Source of the DNA: Variovorax sp. TBS-050B
GTDB lineage: Bacteria > Pseudomonadota > Gammaproteobacteria > Burkholderiales > Burkholderiaceae_C
Reading direction: 5' to 3'
Length of the DNA: 64,000 bases
Assembly (NCBI RefSeq): GCF_029893635.1
Contig: NZ_JARXYR010000001.1
Span: 186,001 to 250,000 of the forward strand
This document shows, piece by piece, positions 52,413 through 61,333 of the stretch. Made by a program: the position numbers and the translations under genes. The first letter of the stretch is position 1, and every line of letters begins with the position of its first letter. The notes beneath the pieces were generated by a model. It was not told the DNA's origin, made no database searches, and worked only from the letters and a program-made list of their open reading frames with translations.

Positions 52413-54140
52413 ATGCCCCGCACCTACGACACCCTGCGCAGCGCGCGCTGGTTCGCCCCCGACGACTTCCGCTCCTTCGGCCACCGCTCGCGCGTGATGC
52501 AGATGGGCTATGCGAGCGCCGACTGGGCCGGCAAGCCGGTGATCGCCATCGTCAACACCTGGAGCGATGCCAACCAGTGCCATTCGCACTTCAAGCAGCG
52601 CGTGGACGACGTGAAGCGCGGCATCTTCCAGGCCGGCGGCTTTCCGCTCGAGCTGCCCGCGATCTCGCTGTCGGAAAGCATGGTCAAGCCCACGACCATG
52701 CTCTATCGCAACTTCCTCGCGATGGAGACCGAGGAACTGCTGCGCAGCCATCCGATCGACGGCGCGGTGCTCATGGGCGGCTGCGACAAGACCACGCCGG
52801 GGCTGACGATGGGTGCGCTGAGCATGGGCCTGCCCTTCATCTACCTGCCGGCCGGGCCGATGCTGCGCGGCAACTGGCGCGGCCAGGTGCTGGGCTCGGG
52901 CTCCGACGCCTTCAAGTACTGGGACCAGCGCCGCGCCGGCCAGCTCAGCGACCAGGCCTGGCAGGAGATGGAGGCCGGCATCGCGCGCAGCCACGGCACC
53001 TGCATGACCATGGGCACGGCCGCCACGATGATGGGCATCGCCGAGGCCGTGGGCTTCACGCTGCCGGGCGCATCGAGCATTCCCGCGGCCGACGCCAACC
53101 ACGTGCGCATGAGCGCCGAGTGCGGCCGGCGCATCGTGCAGATGGTCTGGGACGACCTCACGCCCGCGAAGATCCTCTCGCGCGCGAACTTCGAGAACGG
53201 CATCGCCTGCGCGATGGCGATGGGCTGCAGCACCAACGCGATCATCCATCTGATCGCGATGTCGCGCCGCGCGGGCCATCCGATCACGCTGGCCGACTTC
53301 GACGCGGCGAGCCGCCGCGTGCCGGTGATCGCCAACATCCGGCCGAGCGGCGACCGCTACCTGATGGAAGACTTCTTCTACGCCGGCGGACTGCCCGCGC
53401 TACTCGAGCGCATCCGCGGTCACCTGAAGACCGAGGCACTCACCGTCAACGGCCGCACGCTGGGCGAGAACATCGCGGGCGCCGAGGTGTTCAACGACGA
53501 CGTGATCCGGCCGCTTTCGAACCCGATCTACGCCGAGGGCGCGCTCGCGGTGCTGCGCGGCAACCTCGCGCCCGACGGCGTGGTGATCAAGCCCAGCGCC
53601 TGCGCGCCGCACCTGCTGCAGCACACCGGCCGCGCGCTGGTGTTCGACGACTATCCGAGCCTCAAGAAGGCGGTGGACGACCCGGCGCTCGACGTGACGG
53701 GCGAGGACATCCTGGTGCTGCGCAACGCCGGCCCGCGCGGCGCGGGCATGCCCGAATGGGGCATGCTGCCGATCCCGACCAAGCTGCTGAAGCAGGGTGT
53801 GACCGACATGCTGCGCCTCTCGGATGCGCGCATGAGCGGCACCAGCTACGGCGGCTGCCTGCTGCACTGCACGCCGGAGGCCGCGGTGGGCGGGCCGCTC
53901 GCGCTGGTGCAGACCGGCGACCGCATCCGCGTCGACGTGCCCGCGCGCAGCATCCACCTCGAAGTGAGCGACGAGGAACTCGCGCGCCGCCGCGCCGCCT
54001 GGACCGCGCCGCCGCCGCGCTACGAGCGCGGCTACGGCTGGATGTTCGGCCGCCACATCCTGCAGGCCAACGAGGGCTGCGACTTCGACTTCCTCGAAAC
54101 CACCTTCGGCCGCCCCGTGCCCGAGCCCGACATCTTCTGA
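52413..54140 (+). CDS. IlvD/Edd-family dehydratase (sugar-acid type)
   Basis: 575 residues. The three cluster cysteines of [2Fe-2S] sugar-acid dehydratases are present: C56 (NQCHSH), C124 (GGCDKT), C197 (GTCMTM). The protein closely follows the L-arabinonate dehydratase layout (IVNTWSD, GPMLRG, FYAGGLP, RLSDARMSGTSYGG). It removes water from an aldonic or similar hydroxy acid to give a 2-keto-3-deoxy acid. The start at 52413 was preferred because the ATG at 52371 lies in the -10 box. Followed by an RraA-type aldolase and a TctC receptor. Confidence 0.92.
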   Translation: MPRTYDTLRSARWFAPDDFRSFGHRSRVMQMGYASADWAGKPVIAIVNTWSDANQCHSHFKQRVDDVKRGIFQAGGFPLELPAISLSESMVKPTTMLYRNFLAMETEELLRSHPIDGAVLMGGCDKTTPGLTMGALSMGLPFIYLPAGPMLRGNWRGQVLGSGSDAFKYWDQRRAGQLSDQAWQEMEAGIARSHGTCMTMGTAATMMGIAEAVGFTLPGASSIPAADANHVRMSAECGRRIVQMVWDDLTPAKILSRANFENGIACAMAMGCSTNAIIHLIAMSRRAGHPITLADFDAASRRVPVIANIRPSGDRYLMEDFFYAGGLPALLERIRGHLKTEALTVNGRTLGENIAGAEVFNDDVIRPLSNPIYAEGALAVLRGNLAPDGVVIKPSACAPHLLQHTGRALVFDDYPSLKKAVDDPALDVTGEDILVLRNAGPRGAGMPEWGMLPIPTKLLKQGVTDMLRLSDARMSGTSYGGCLLHCTPEAAVGGPLALVQTGDRIRVDVPARSIHLEVSDEELARRRAAWTAPPPRYERGYGWMFGRHILQANEGCDFDFLETTFGRPVPEPDIF

Positions 54141-54161
54141 AACCACCACCCCGGAGACGAC

Positions 54162-54872
54162 GTGAATCCTGACACCCGCGAGAAGCTGACGAAGGTCAGC
54201 ACCGCCACCCTGTGCACCGCGCTGTTCAAGCGCGGCCTGCGCAACCAGTTCATCCAGAACGTGCATCCGCTCAACGCGACCCTGCCCAACATGGTGGGCG
54301 AGGCCTTCACGCTGCGCTACATGCCCGCGCGCGAGGACCTGAACCCGATCACCGTGTTCAACGACCGCGGCCATCCGCAGCGCCAGGCGGTGGAGCAGTG
54401 CCCCGAGGGCGCGGTGCTGGTGATGGACAGCCGCAAGGACGCGCGCGCCGCATCCGCCGGCGGCATCCTCGTCACGCGCTTGATGAAGCGCGGCGCGGCC
54501 GGCGTGGTCACCGACGGCGGCTTCCGCGACAGCCCCGACATCGCGAAGCTCGGCTTTCCCGCCTACCACCAGCGCCCGAGCGCGCCCACCAACCTCACGC
54601 TGCACCAGGCGATCGACATCAACGTGCCGATCGGCTGCGGCGACGTGGCGGTCTGGCCCGGCGACGTGATGGTGGGCGATGCCGAGGGCGTGGTCGTGAT
54701 CCCCGCGGCCATGGCCGACGAGATCGCGGCCGAGGCCACCGAGATGACGGTGTTCGAGGACTTCGTGCAGCAGAAGGTGCAGGAAGGCCGCTCGATCCTC
54801 GGCCTCTATCCGCCGACCGAGGAACAGAGCCGCACCGAGTTCGCCGCCTGGCGGCAGGCCGAGGGCCGCTGA
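54162..54872 (+). CDS. RraA-family aldolase-like protein
   Basis: 236 residues from a GTG start behind CCGGAGACGAC. Catalytic-type Arg and Asp are in TDGGFRDSPDI (R122, D123), and GD-x-MVGDAEGVVVIP is near residue 170. It is larger than classical RraA and has an extra N-terminal helix. After a dehydratase it would be placed to cleave a 2-keto-3-deoxy acid or similar product, so an aldolase role is favoured. Co-transcribed with its neighbours (21- and 41-base gaps). Confidence 0.87.
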   Translation: MNPDTREKLTKVSTATLCTALFKRGLRNQFIQNVHPLNATLPNMVGEAFTLRYMPAREDLNPITVFNDRGHPQRQAVEQCPEGAVLVMDSRKDARAASAGGILVTRLMKRGAAGVVTDGGFRDSPDIAKLGFPAYHQRPSAPTNLTLHQAIDINVPIGCGDVAVWPGDVMVGDAEGVVVIPAAMADEIAAEATEMTVFEDFVQQKVQEGRSILGLYPPTEEQSRTEFAAWRQAEGR

Positions 54873-54913
54873 GGCGCGCCCCGCATTCACCACATCACAA
54901 CGAGAGACAAACC

Positions 54914-55906
54914 ATGGCTTCCCTGCACCGCACCGCGGCGCTCCTTGCCGCGGCCTTCACCCTTGCCGCGTTGTCGGCCGCGCCCGCGCGCGCCCAGACC
55001 GAATGGCCCACGGCCAAGCCGATCAGCTACGTGGTGCCGTTCACGGCGGGCGGTTCGACCGACATCGTTGGCCGCATCCTCGCGAACAAGCTGCAGGAGA
55101 GCCTGCACCAGTCGGTGGTGGTGGACAACCGGCCCGGCCAGGCCGGCGGCATCGGCGCCGCTTACGTCGCCAAGGCCGCGCCCGACGGCTACACGCTGTT
55201 CGGCGGCACCATCAGCACGCACGCGATCAATCCGAGCCTCTACAAGAAGCTGCCCTACGACGCGATGAAGGACTTCGAGCCCGTCACGCTCGTGGGCCGG
55301 CTGCCGAACGTGCTGATCGTCAACAGCCAGCTCGGCGTGAATTCGGTGGCCGAGCTGATCGCGCTGCTCAAGAAGGACGAGTCGAAGCGCACCTTCGCGT
55401 CCTCGGGCGCGGGCACCTCCACGCACCTGGCGGGCGAGATGTTCGCCGACATGATCGGCGTGAAGCTCACGCACGTGCCGTACAAGGGCACGCCGCCCGC
55501 GATGACCGACGTGGCCTCGGGCCTCGTGCCCTTCATGTTCGACCAGGTGACGGCCGCGCTGCCGCTGGTGAAGAGCGGCAAGCTCAAGCTGCTGGCCGTG
55601 ACCACCGGCAAGCGCATCGCGCTGGTGCCCGAGCTGCCGACCATGATCGAGTCGGGCGTGGCGGGCTTCGAGATGTCGTCCTGGCAGGCCGTGTACGCGC
55701 CCAAGGGCACGCCCAAGCCGATCGTCGACCGCCTCAACGCCGAGATCGCGAAGGCGCTCAGGCAGCCCGACGTGCAGGCCAAGCTCTCGGGTCAGCTCGC
55801 GATGGAGATCGTCGGCAGCTCGCCCGAGGAGCTGCGCGCGCACATGGCGCGCGAGATCCCGCGCTGGGCCGAGCTCGTGAAGAAGTCAGGCGCGACGGCC
55901 GACTGA
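54914..55906 (+). CDS. TctC/Bug family periplasmic receptor
   Basis: 330 residues. The signal peptide ends APARAQT. ISYVVPFTAGGSTDIVGR, VVDNRPGQAGGIG, NPSLYKKLPYDAMKDF and HVPYKGTPPAMTDV are the Bug motifs. It closes the dehydratase-aldolase operon, so the ligand may be a hydroxy or sugar diacid. Its last 21 bases overlap the convergent glycosyltransferase gene. Confidence 0.9.
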   Translation: MASLHRTAALLAAAFTLAALSAAPARAQTEWPTAKPISYVVPFTAGGSTDIVGRILANKLQESLHQSVVVDNRPGQAGGIGAAYVAKAAPDGYTLFGGTISTHAINPSLYKKLPYDAMKDFEPVTLVGRLPNVLIVNSQLGVNSVAELIALLKKDESKRTFASSGAGTSTHLAGEMFADMIGVKLTHVPYKGTPPAMTDVASGLVPFMFDQVTAALPLVKSGKLKLLAVTTGKRIALVPELPTMIESGVAGFEMSSWQAVYAPKGTPKPIVDRLNAEIAKALRQPDVQAKLSGQLAMEIVGSSPEELRAHMAREIPRWAELVKKSGATAD

Positions 55907-57139
55907 CGTACCGGCGAGCGCGCGCTCGATCGCCTCGACGCCGCGCGCGAGCCCGTCTTCGGCGCGCATGCGCGCGCCGAGCACCGCCGCCCGCTCGCGC
56001 ACCTCGGCCCTGTCGGCGAACGCGATGCCGCGCGCGAGCGCGTCCGCATCGAGCCGGCTGCCCGCCACGGCTTCGGGCGCCACGCCGGCCTGCGCGAGCC
56101 GGTGCGCCCAGAAGAACTGGTCGCCCGCGAACGGCACCACCACCGAGGGCACGCCCGCGCGCGCGGCCGAATGCGTGGTGCCCGACCCGCCGTGGTGCAC
56201 CATCAGCGCCATGCGCGGGAACAGCCAGTCGTGCGGCACGTCGCCGACGACATGGAAATTCGGCGGCAGCCCTTCGGCGTCGAGGCCGCTCCAGCCCGGG
56301 TTGAGCACCACGCGCCGGCCCGCGGCGGCATCGACGATGGTCTGCCGCATGCGGCGCGCGTCGAAGCCCGTCATGCTGCCGAAGCCGATGTAGAGCGGCG
56401 CCTCGCCCGCGGCGAGGAAGGCCTCGAGCGCCTCGGGCGCCTGCCATGCGCGCGCGGGCGGAATCCACTGCCCGCAGACCGAAGCGTTGGCGGGCCAGTC
56501 GGCCGGCCGCGGCACGAGGCTGGGCGAGAAGCCGTAGAGCATCGGATGCGTGGTCCAGAGCCGCCGGCGCGGCGGCAGGCCGCAGACCTCGGCGCGTGCC
56601 GCGTTGACCGCGGGCCGGAAGGCGCGCCACAGCAGGGTGTTGATCAGGTGATGGCTCGGGCGGTTCAGCCAGCGCGGCACGCGCGCGGGCGGGATGAAGG
56701 GCGTCGCGAAGTCGCGCGTGGGCGTGAGCGGGAACAGGCCCGCGCCGATCACCGGCACGCCGAGCGCCTCGCCGGCCGAGAGGCCCACGAAGGCGGCCAG
56801 GCCGGCGCAGACGATCGCATCGCAGCCCTGCGCGGTCTGCACCGTCTGGCGCAGCCAGGCGGCCGCATGCGTGTTGGCGATCGCGGCCAGCGCCTTGGCG
56901 GCGGCGCCAGGGCGCTCGCTCTGCGCCACCACGTTGGCAATCGCGCCGCTCGCGCCGAGCGCGCCGCGGATGTCGCCCGCGAGCGCCTGCGTGCATACGC
57001 CGAGTGCCTGCGTGCTCGCGAGCGTGGCGGCGTCGGCCAGCAGCACCGAGGCGTGGCCGGCCTGGTCGAGCGCATGGCACAGGGCACCGAGCGGGCGCGT
57101 GTCGCCCTCGGTGCCGTAGGTGAGCACGGCGATCTTCAT
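55886..57139 (-). CDS. UDP-glycosyltransferase (GT1 family, small-molecule type)
   Basis: 417 residues with the GT-B fold of family 1. N-terminal ITVL-type start MKIAVLTYGTEGDTRPLGALCHAL, then LYIGFGSMTG. The nucleotide-sugar signature runs from HVVGDVPHDWLFPRMALMVHHGGSGTT to VVVPFAGDQFFWA (positions about 300-355). It resembles sterol- and macrolide-glucosylating enzymes and would attach a sugar to a lipid, phenol or antibiotic. It overlaps the TetR gene by ATGA and is controlled with it. Confidence 0.9.
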   Translation of the reverse strand: MKIAVLTYGTEGDTRPLGALCHALDQAGHASVLLADAATLASTQALGVCTQALAGDIRGALGASGAIANVVAQSERPGAAAKALAAIANTHAAAWLRQTVQTAQGCDAIVCAGLAAFVGLSAGEALGVPVIGAGLFPLTPTRDFATPFIPPARVPRWLNRPSHHLINTLLWRAFRPAVNAARAEVCGLPPRRRLWTTHPMLYGFSPSLVPRPADWPANASVCGQWIPPARAWQAPEALEAFLAAGEAPLYIGFGSMTGFDARRMRQTIVDAAAGRRVVLNPGWSGLDAEGLPPNFHVVGDVPHDWLFPRMALMVHHGGSGTTHSAARAGVPSVVVPFAGDQFFWAHRLAQAGVAPEAVAGSRLDADALARGIAFADRAEVRERAAVLGARMRAEDGLARGVEAIERALAGTSVGRRA

Positions 57140-57789
57140 GCGCGCTTCCTCCCGCGCGGTGCCTTGCCCGCGGCGGCGGCGCCGCGCACGAAGAGTTCGA
57201 CGACGGCTTCGAACTCCTCGGACAGCACGAGGCCGGGCAGCGTGAGCCAGCGCATCAGCGCGCCGAAGTAGAGGTGGTGCAGCAGCGAGGCGAGGTGCTC
57301 GGCCGTGAGGTCGGCGCGCAGCGTGCCGTCCTGCTGCGCTTGCTCGATCAGCAGCGCGAACAGGCCCGCGAGGTCGCGCGGCCGGCCCTCCGCGTCGGGG
57401 CCGCCGCCGCCGAGCTCGTCCTCGATGTTGAGGAAGCGGAAGCGGAAGTAGTCGAGCAGGTAGCCGCGGTGGCGCTCCGACCAGTCGGCCGAGGCCGCGA
57501 GCAGCCGCCCGAGCCGTGTCTCGAAATCGCCGGGCTCTGCCAGCAGCGCGCCCAAGCGCTCGGCATCGGCCGCGAGCTGCATGTGGACCCAGTGCGCGAG
57601 GATCGCTTCCTTGGTCGCGAAATGGTTGTAGAGCGTGCCCTTGGCCACATCGGCCGCGAGCGCGATCTGCTCCATGGTGGTGGCGTCGTAGCCCGCGGTG
57701 TTGAAGAGCCGCATCGCGGTGGTGGCCACGTGGTCGAGCGTCTGGGCGCGGCGCCGCTCGCGGCGGCCGGGGAGTTCGGGAACTGGCAA
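57136..57789 (-). CDS. TetR-family transcriptional regulator
   Basis: 217 residues. A basic N-terminus (RRERRRAQ) leads to the helix-turn-helix (VATTAMRLFNTAGYDATTMEQIALAADVAKGTLYNHF, residues about 21-57), then a variable ligand domain. A 14-base-arm palindrome lies just upstream (57803-57840) with a TATAAA box in its loop, so it should repress its own operon, TetR plus glycosyltransferase, until a ligand binds. Confidence 0.92.
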   Translation of the reverse strand: MPVPELPGRRERRRAQTLDHVATTAMRLFNTAGYDATTMEQIALAADVAKGTLYNHFATKEAILAHWVHMQLAADAERLGALLAEPGDFETRLGRLLAASADWSERHRGYLLDYFRFRFLNIEDELGGGGPDAEGRPRDLAGLFALLIEQAQQDGTLRADLTAEHLASLLHHLYFGALMRWLTLPGLVLSEEFEAVVELFVRGAAAAGKAPRGRKRA

Positions 57790-57802
57790 GGGGGTGTCTC
57801 GA

Positions 57803-57840
57803 ATATTGAACGTCGTCCAAGTTTATACGACGTTCAATAT
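57803..57840. promoter_or_regulatory. Long perfect TetR operator
   Basis: ATATTGAACGTCGT (57803-57816) and ACGACGTTCAATAT (57827-57840) are exact inverted copies, 14 bases per arm with a 10-base gap. The gap and arm edge hold TATAAA on the minus strand (57827-57822), a likely -10 box. No T-run follows, so it is not a terminator. Confidence 0.8.
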
Positions 57841-57858
57841 CCGATGCTTCCGGGCCGC

Positions 57859-59199
57859 TCAGCGCGGCACGAAGCCGGGCGGCGCGTCCGCCCGCTCCAG
57901 CGACCACAGCTGCGCGAGCAGCCGGCCGGCCTCGGCGGCGCCGATCACCGGACCGGCGAGCTCCAGGAACTTGCCTTCGAGCTCGGCGTCCGAGAGCGGC
58001 AGCTCCGGGTCGCCCTTGCGGTCGGGCTGCAGGTGCGCGAGCGTGGCGCCGTCCCGCGTGGTGATCGCCACGTGCGCGCCGCGCCGGCCCGGGAAGGCGG
58101 CGTCCAGTGCCGGGTCCACGCGCACGTCGATGCGCGCCATGAGTTCGCGCGTGCGCGCGTCGTCCAGTCGCGCGGGCTCGTAGGCCGCGAGCCGCACGCT
58201 GCCGTGCGCGAGCGCGGTCGCGACCACATAGCGCAGGCTGAAGCGCGCCTCGTTCGCGGTGCGCGGATGCGCATGGCAGGCGATGTCGAGCGCGGGCCGG
58301 TAGGTGTCGACCTGCACGTGCGCGATGTCCTCGGGCCGCAGGCCGTGCTGCGTGCGCAGCGCGAGCGCGGCATCGATGGCGGCGAAGGTGTGGCCGCAGC
58401 CGATGTGGTTCTTGAAGCTGAGGCGCGTGATGTGGAAGTCGCGGCCCAGCGTCGCGGCGGCCTGCGACCAGTCGGGGCCGTCGCTCATGGCATGGCCCAG
58501 GCCGGCCTCGCCGTCGAGCACGTCGAGCGAGCCGGTCACGCCGCGCGCGGCCAGCTGCGCCGCGAGAAGGCCGGCTTCGGCGGCGCGGCCCGCATGCAGC
58601 GGCTTGGACATCGAATCCATGCGGAAGGCTTGCTGCAGCCCGGCCGCGAAGGTGGCGGCCGTGGCCAGCGCATGCGCGAAGGGCAGGGCGTCGAGCTGCA
58701 GCACGCCGGCCGCCGCGGCCGCGGCGCCGAAGGTGCCGACCGTGCCGGTGTTGTGCCAGTGGCGGTAGTGCGCACGGCCCATCACCACGCCGATGCGCGT
58801 GGAGACTTCGTAGCCGAGCACCAGCGCGCGCAGGAAGGCCAGCCCGTTCGCGCCGGCCTCCTGGCTCGCGGCCAGCGCCGCGGCGATGGTGGCGGCGCCC
58901 GGGTGGTACATCGCGTCTCGGAAGCTGTCGTCCACCTCGGCCGCGTGCGCCGCGGCGCCGTTGTAGAGCGCGGCGGCCCGCGCCGTGGCGCGGCGTCCGT
59001 CGCCGAGCTGTGCGCGGCCGCGGTCGAGGTCGTCGGCGAGCACCTGCGCGAGTTGCGGCAGCGGGTCGGTCGCGAGGCCGGGGAACAGCGAGGCGTACCA
59101 GTCGATCACGGCGCGCTTGGCGTGGTGGAGGACCTCCTCGGAAAGCGCCGCGTCGCGGTGGGCGCGGGCATAGAGGCCCAAGGCTTCGGTGGGGTGCAT
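57859..59199 (-). CDS. MmgE/PrpD-family protein
   Basis: 446 residues from MHPTEALGLY (a Met nine codons earlier, at 59226, is possible). The fold markers are LYNGAAAHAAEVDDSF, HPGAATIAAALA, HWHNTGTVGTFGAAAAAAG and HIGCGHTFAAIDAAL. Relatives include 2-methylcitrate dehydratase and cis-aconitate decarboxylase, which act on tricarboxylic acids. Here it closes an operon with a TctC receptor, enoyl-CoA hydratase and acyl-CoA synthetase, so its substrate may be a branched di- or tricarboxylic acid. Confidence 0.9.
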   Translation of the reverse strand: MHPTEALGLYARAHRDAALSEEVLHHAKRAVIDWYASLFPGLATDPLPQLAQVLADDLDRGRAQLGDGRRATARAAALYNGAAAHAAEVDDSFRDAMYHPGAATIAAALAASQEAGANGLAFLRALVLGYEVSTRIGVVMGRAHYRHWHNTGTVGTFGAAAAAAGVLQLDALPFAHALATAATFAAGLQQAFRMDSMSKPLHAGRAAEAGLLAAQLAARGVTGSLDVLDGEAGLGHAMSDGPDWSQAAATLGRDFHITRLSFKNHIGCGHTFAAIDAALALRTQHGLRPEDIAHVQVDTYRPALDIACHAHPRTANEARFSLRYVVATALAHGSVRLAAYEPARLDDARTRELMARIDVRVDPALDAAFPGRRGAHVAITTRDGATLAHLQPDRKGDPELPLSDAELEGKFLELAGPVIGAAEAGRLLAQLWSLERADAPPGFVPR

Positions 59200-59236
59200 G
59201 GCGGTCTGTCGGTATGGGTGGGCCATGATGACGGGC

Positions 59237-61333
59237 TCAGGCCAGCACCACCACCCCGTCGGCCGCGCGCACGCCCCGGCCCTGGCCGTCCACCACCGGC
59301 AGCACGAACAGCGGATTGATCTCGGCCTCGACCAGCCGCTCGCCGAGCTGCGCGGCCATGCGCGAGAAGGCGACGATGGCATCGACGAGCGCCTCGACAT
59401 CGCACTTCGGGCGCCCGCGGAAGCCGTCGAGCAGCGGCCACGAGCGGAGTTCGCGCGCCATCGCCAGCGCCTCGTCGCGGCCCAGGCCGCCGGTGGGCGG
59501 CAGCAGGCGCAGGGTGGTGTCCTTGAACAGCTCCGCCGTCACGCCGCCCATGCCGAGCAGGATCGCCGTGCCGAGCGCATCGCGGTGCATGCCGAGAATC
59601 AGCTCGGTGCCGCCCTCGACCATCTGCTGCACGAGGAAGCGCCGCGGCAGCACGCCGGTCCGGGCCTCGACCTCGGCGGCCATGGCGCCCAGCCGCGCGC
59701 CGATGTTCTCGGCCGTGAGGCCGACCGCCACGCCGCCGACATCGCTCTTGTGGGTGATCGCTGCCGAGAGCAGCTTCAGCACCACGCGGCCGCCGAGTTC
59801 GCGCGCGGCGGCCTCGGCCTCGGCCGGCGTGGCGACCACGCGCTCGGCCGCGCAGGGCACGCCGAATCGCGCGAACAGCTGCTTGGCCTGGTGCTCGTCG
59901 AGCGAACCGGCGGGAAGGTCGTCGATCGCGACCGGGGCGGCCGGGGCACCGCCTTCGGCCTGCGGCCGGGCCTGCGCGGCCTGGCGCATCGCGCGCAGCG
60001 CGGCGGTGCAGCTCTCGGCCGCCGCGAAGGCGGGCACGCCGCGCCGCGTCAGCAGCGCGCCGACCTCGGGCGCATGCGGGCTCACGTAGGCGATCACCGG
60101 CTTGTCCGAGCGCGGCAGGCAGTCCTGGATGGCGCCAGCGAGCAGTTCGGGCATCGCCAGGCTCGACGAGCCGACGATGACCACCAGCGCGTCGTAGCTC
60201 GGGCTCGCGAGCAGCACGTCGATGGCGCCGCGCAGCAGGTCGGGCTTCAGGCCCGCGAGGGTCACGTCGATGGGATTGCGGTCGAGCACCGCATGGTCGC
60301 CGGTCTGCAGCGCGCGCAGCGCCTCGGCCGTGGCCGCATCGGGCGCGGGCGTGTCGAAGCCGGCCAGGCCCAGGTCGTCCGACACCAGCGTGCCGGCGCC
60401 GCCGGTCGAGGTGAGAATCGCGACCCGCGTGCCGCGCAGGCGGCGGCCGGTGGCGAGCGCCGAGGCGATGTCGAGCAGCTCGCCGAAGGTCTGCGCGCGC
60501 AGCACGCCGACCTGCCGGAACAGTGCGTCGTACATGCGGTCGGCGCCGGCCAGCGCGCCGGTGTGCGACACCGCGGCGCGGGCGCCGGCCTCCGAGCGGC
60601 CGACCTTGAACGCCACCACCGGCTTGCCGGCGCGCGCGGCCTTCAGGCAGGCTTGGCGGAAGCGCACGGGATCGCGCACGGTCTCGATGTAGAGCGCAAT
60701 GACCCGGGTGGCTTCGTCGTCGGCCAGGTGGTCGATGAAGTCGGCCAGTTCGAGGTCCACCTCGTTGCTGGTCGAGACCAGCTTCGACAGGCCGATGCCG
60801 CGCGCCGCGGCGCGCGAGAGCAGCGCGCCGAGGATGCCGCCGCTCTGCGACACCACGCCGATGCCGCCGACCGGAAAGTCCTGCATCTCGAGCGCCCCGG
60901 TGGCCGAGAGCACGATGCGGTCGCTGAGGTTCACCAGGCCGATGGTGTTGGGCCCGAGGATGCGCATGCCGCCGGCCGCTTCCATCAGCTGGCGCTGGCG
61001 CCGCGCGCCTTCCTCGCCGGTCTCGGTGTAGCCGCTCGCCAGCACGATGGCGGCTGCGCAGCGGCGCGCGGCCAGCTCGCGCACCGCCAGGTGCGCGCGT
61101 TCCGCGCCCAGCAGCACGATCCCGACATCGGGCGCCTCGGGCAGGGACGCCACGTCGGGGTAGCAGCGCAGCTCGCCGATGCGCTCCACCTTGGGATTGA
61201 CGGGATAGATGCTGCCCGCGAAGCCGTGCTTGAGCAGGTAGGACACGGGGCGGCCCGCGGTCTTGGTGGCGTCGGCCGAGGCACCGACCACGGCCACGCT
61301 GCGCGGCTGCAGCAGCCGGGCGATCGCGTTCAT
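59237..61333 (-). CDS. ADP-forming acyl-CoA synthetase (fused alpha/beta)
   Basis: 698 residues. CoA-binding domain (SVAVVGASADATKTAGRPVSYL, YPVNPK), then succinyl-CoA-ligase-like domains with the phospho-histidine in VSHTGALAG, then the C-terminal ATP-grasp domain (LGGRVVLKLLSAAITHKSDVGGV, EINPLF). Fused alpha-beta enzymes of this type make an acyl-CoA from acid, CoA and ATP, giving ADP. It overlaps the enoyl-CoA hydratase gene by ATGA. Probably activates the imported acid. Confidence 0.93.
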   Translation of the reverse strand: MNAIARLLQPRSVAVVGASADATKTAGRPVSYLLKHGFAGSIYPVNPKVERIGELRCYPDVASLPEAPDVGIVLLGAERAHLAVRELAARRCAAAIVLASGYTETGEEGARRQRQLMEAAGGMRILGPNTIGLVNLSDRIVLSATGALEMQDFPVGGIGVVSQSGGILGALLSRAAARGIGLSKLVSTSNEVDLELADFIDHLADDEATRVIALYIETVRDPVRFRQACLKAARAGKPVVAFKVGRSEAGARAAVSHTGALAGADRMYDALFRQVGVLRAQTFGELLDIASALATGRRLRGTRVAILTSTGGAGTLVSDDLGLAGFDTPAPDAATAEALRALQTGDHAVLDRNPIDVTLAGLKPDLLRGAIDVLLASPSYDALVVIVGSSSLAMPELLAGAIQDCLPRSDKPVIAYVSPHAPEVGALLTRRGVPAFAAAESCTAALRAMRQAAQARPQAEGGAPAAPVAIDDLPAGSLDEHQAKQLFARFGVPCAAERVVATPAEAEAAARELGGRVVLKLLSAAITHKSDVGGVAVGLTAENIGARLGAMAAEVEARTGVLPRRFLVQQMVEGGTELILGMHRDALGTAILLGMGGVTAELFKDTTLRLLPPTGGLGRDEALAMARELRSWPLLDGFRGRPKCDVEALVDAIVAFSRMAAQLGERLVEAEINPLFVLPVVDGQGRGVRAADGVVVLA

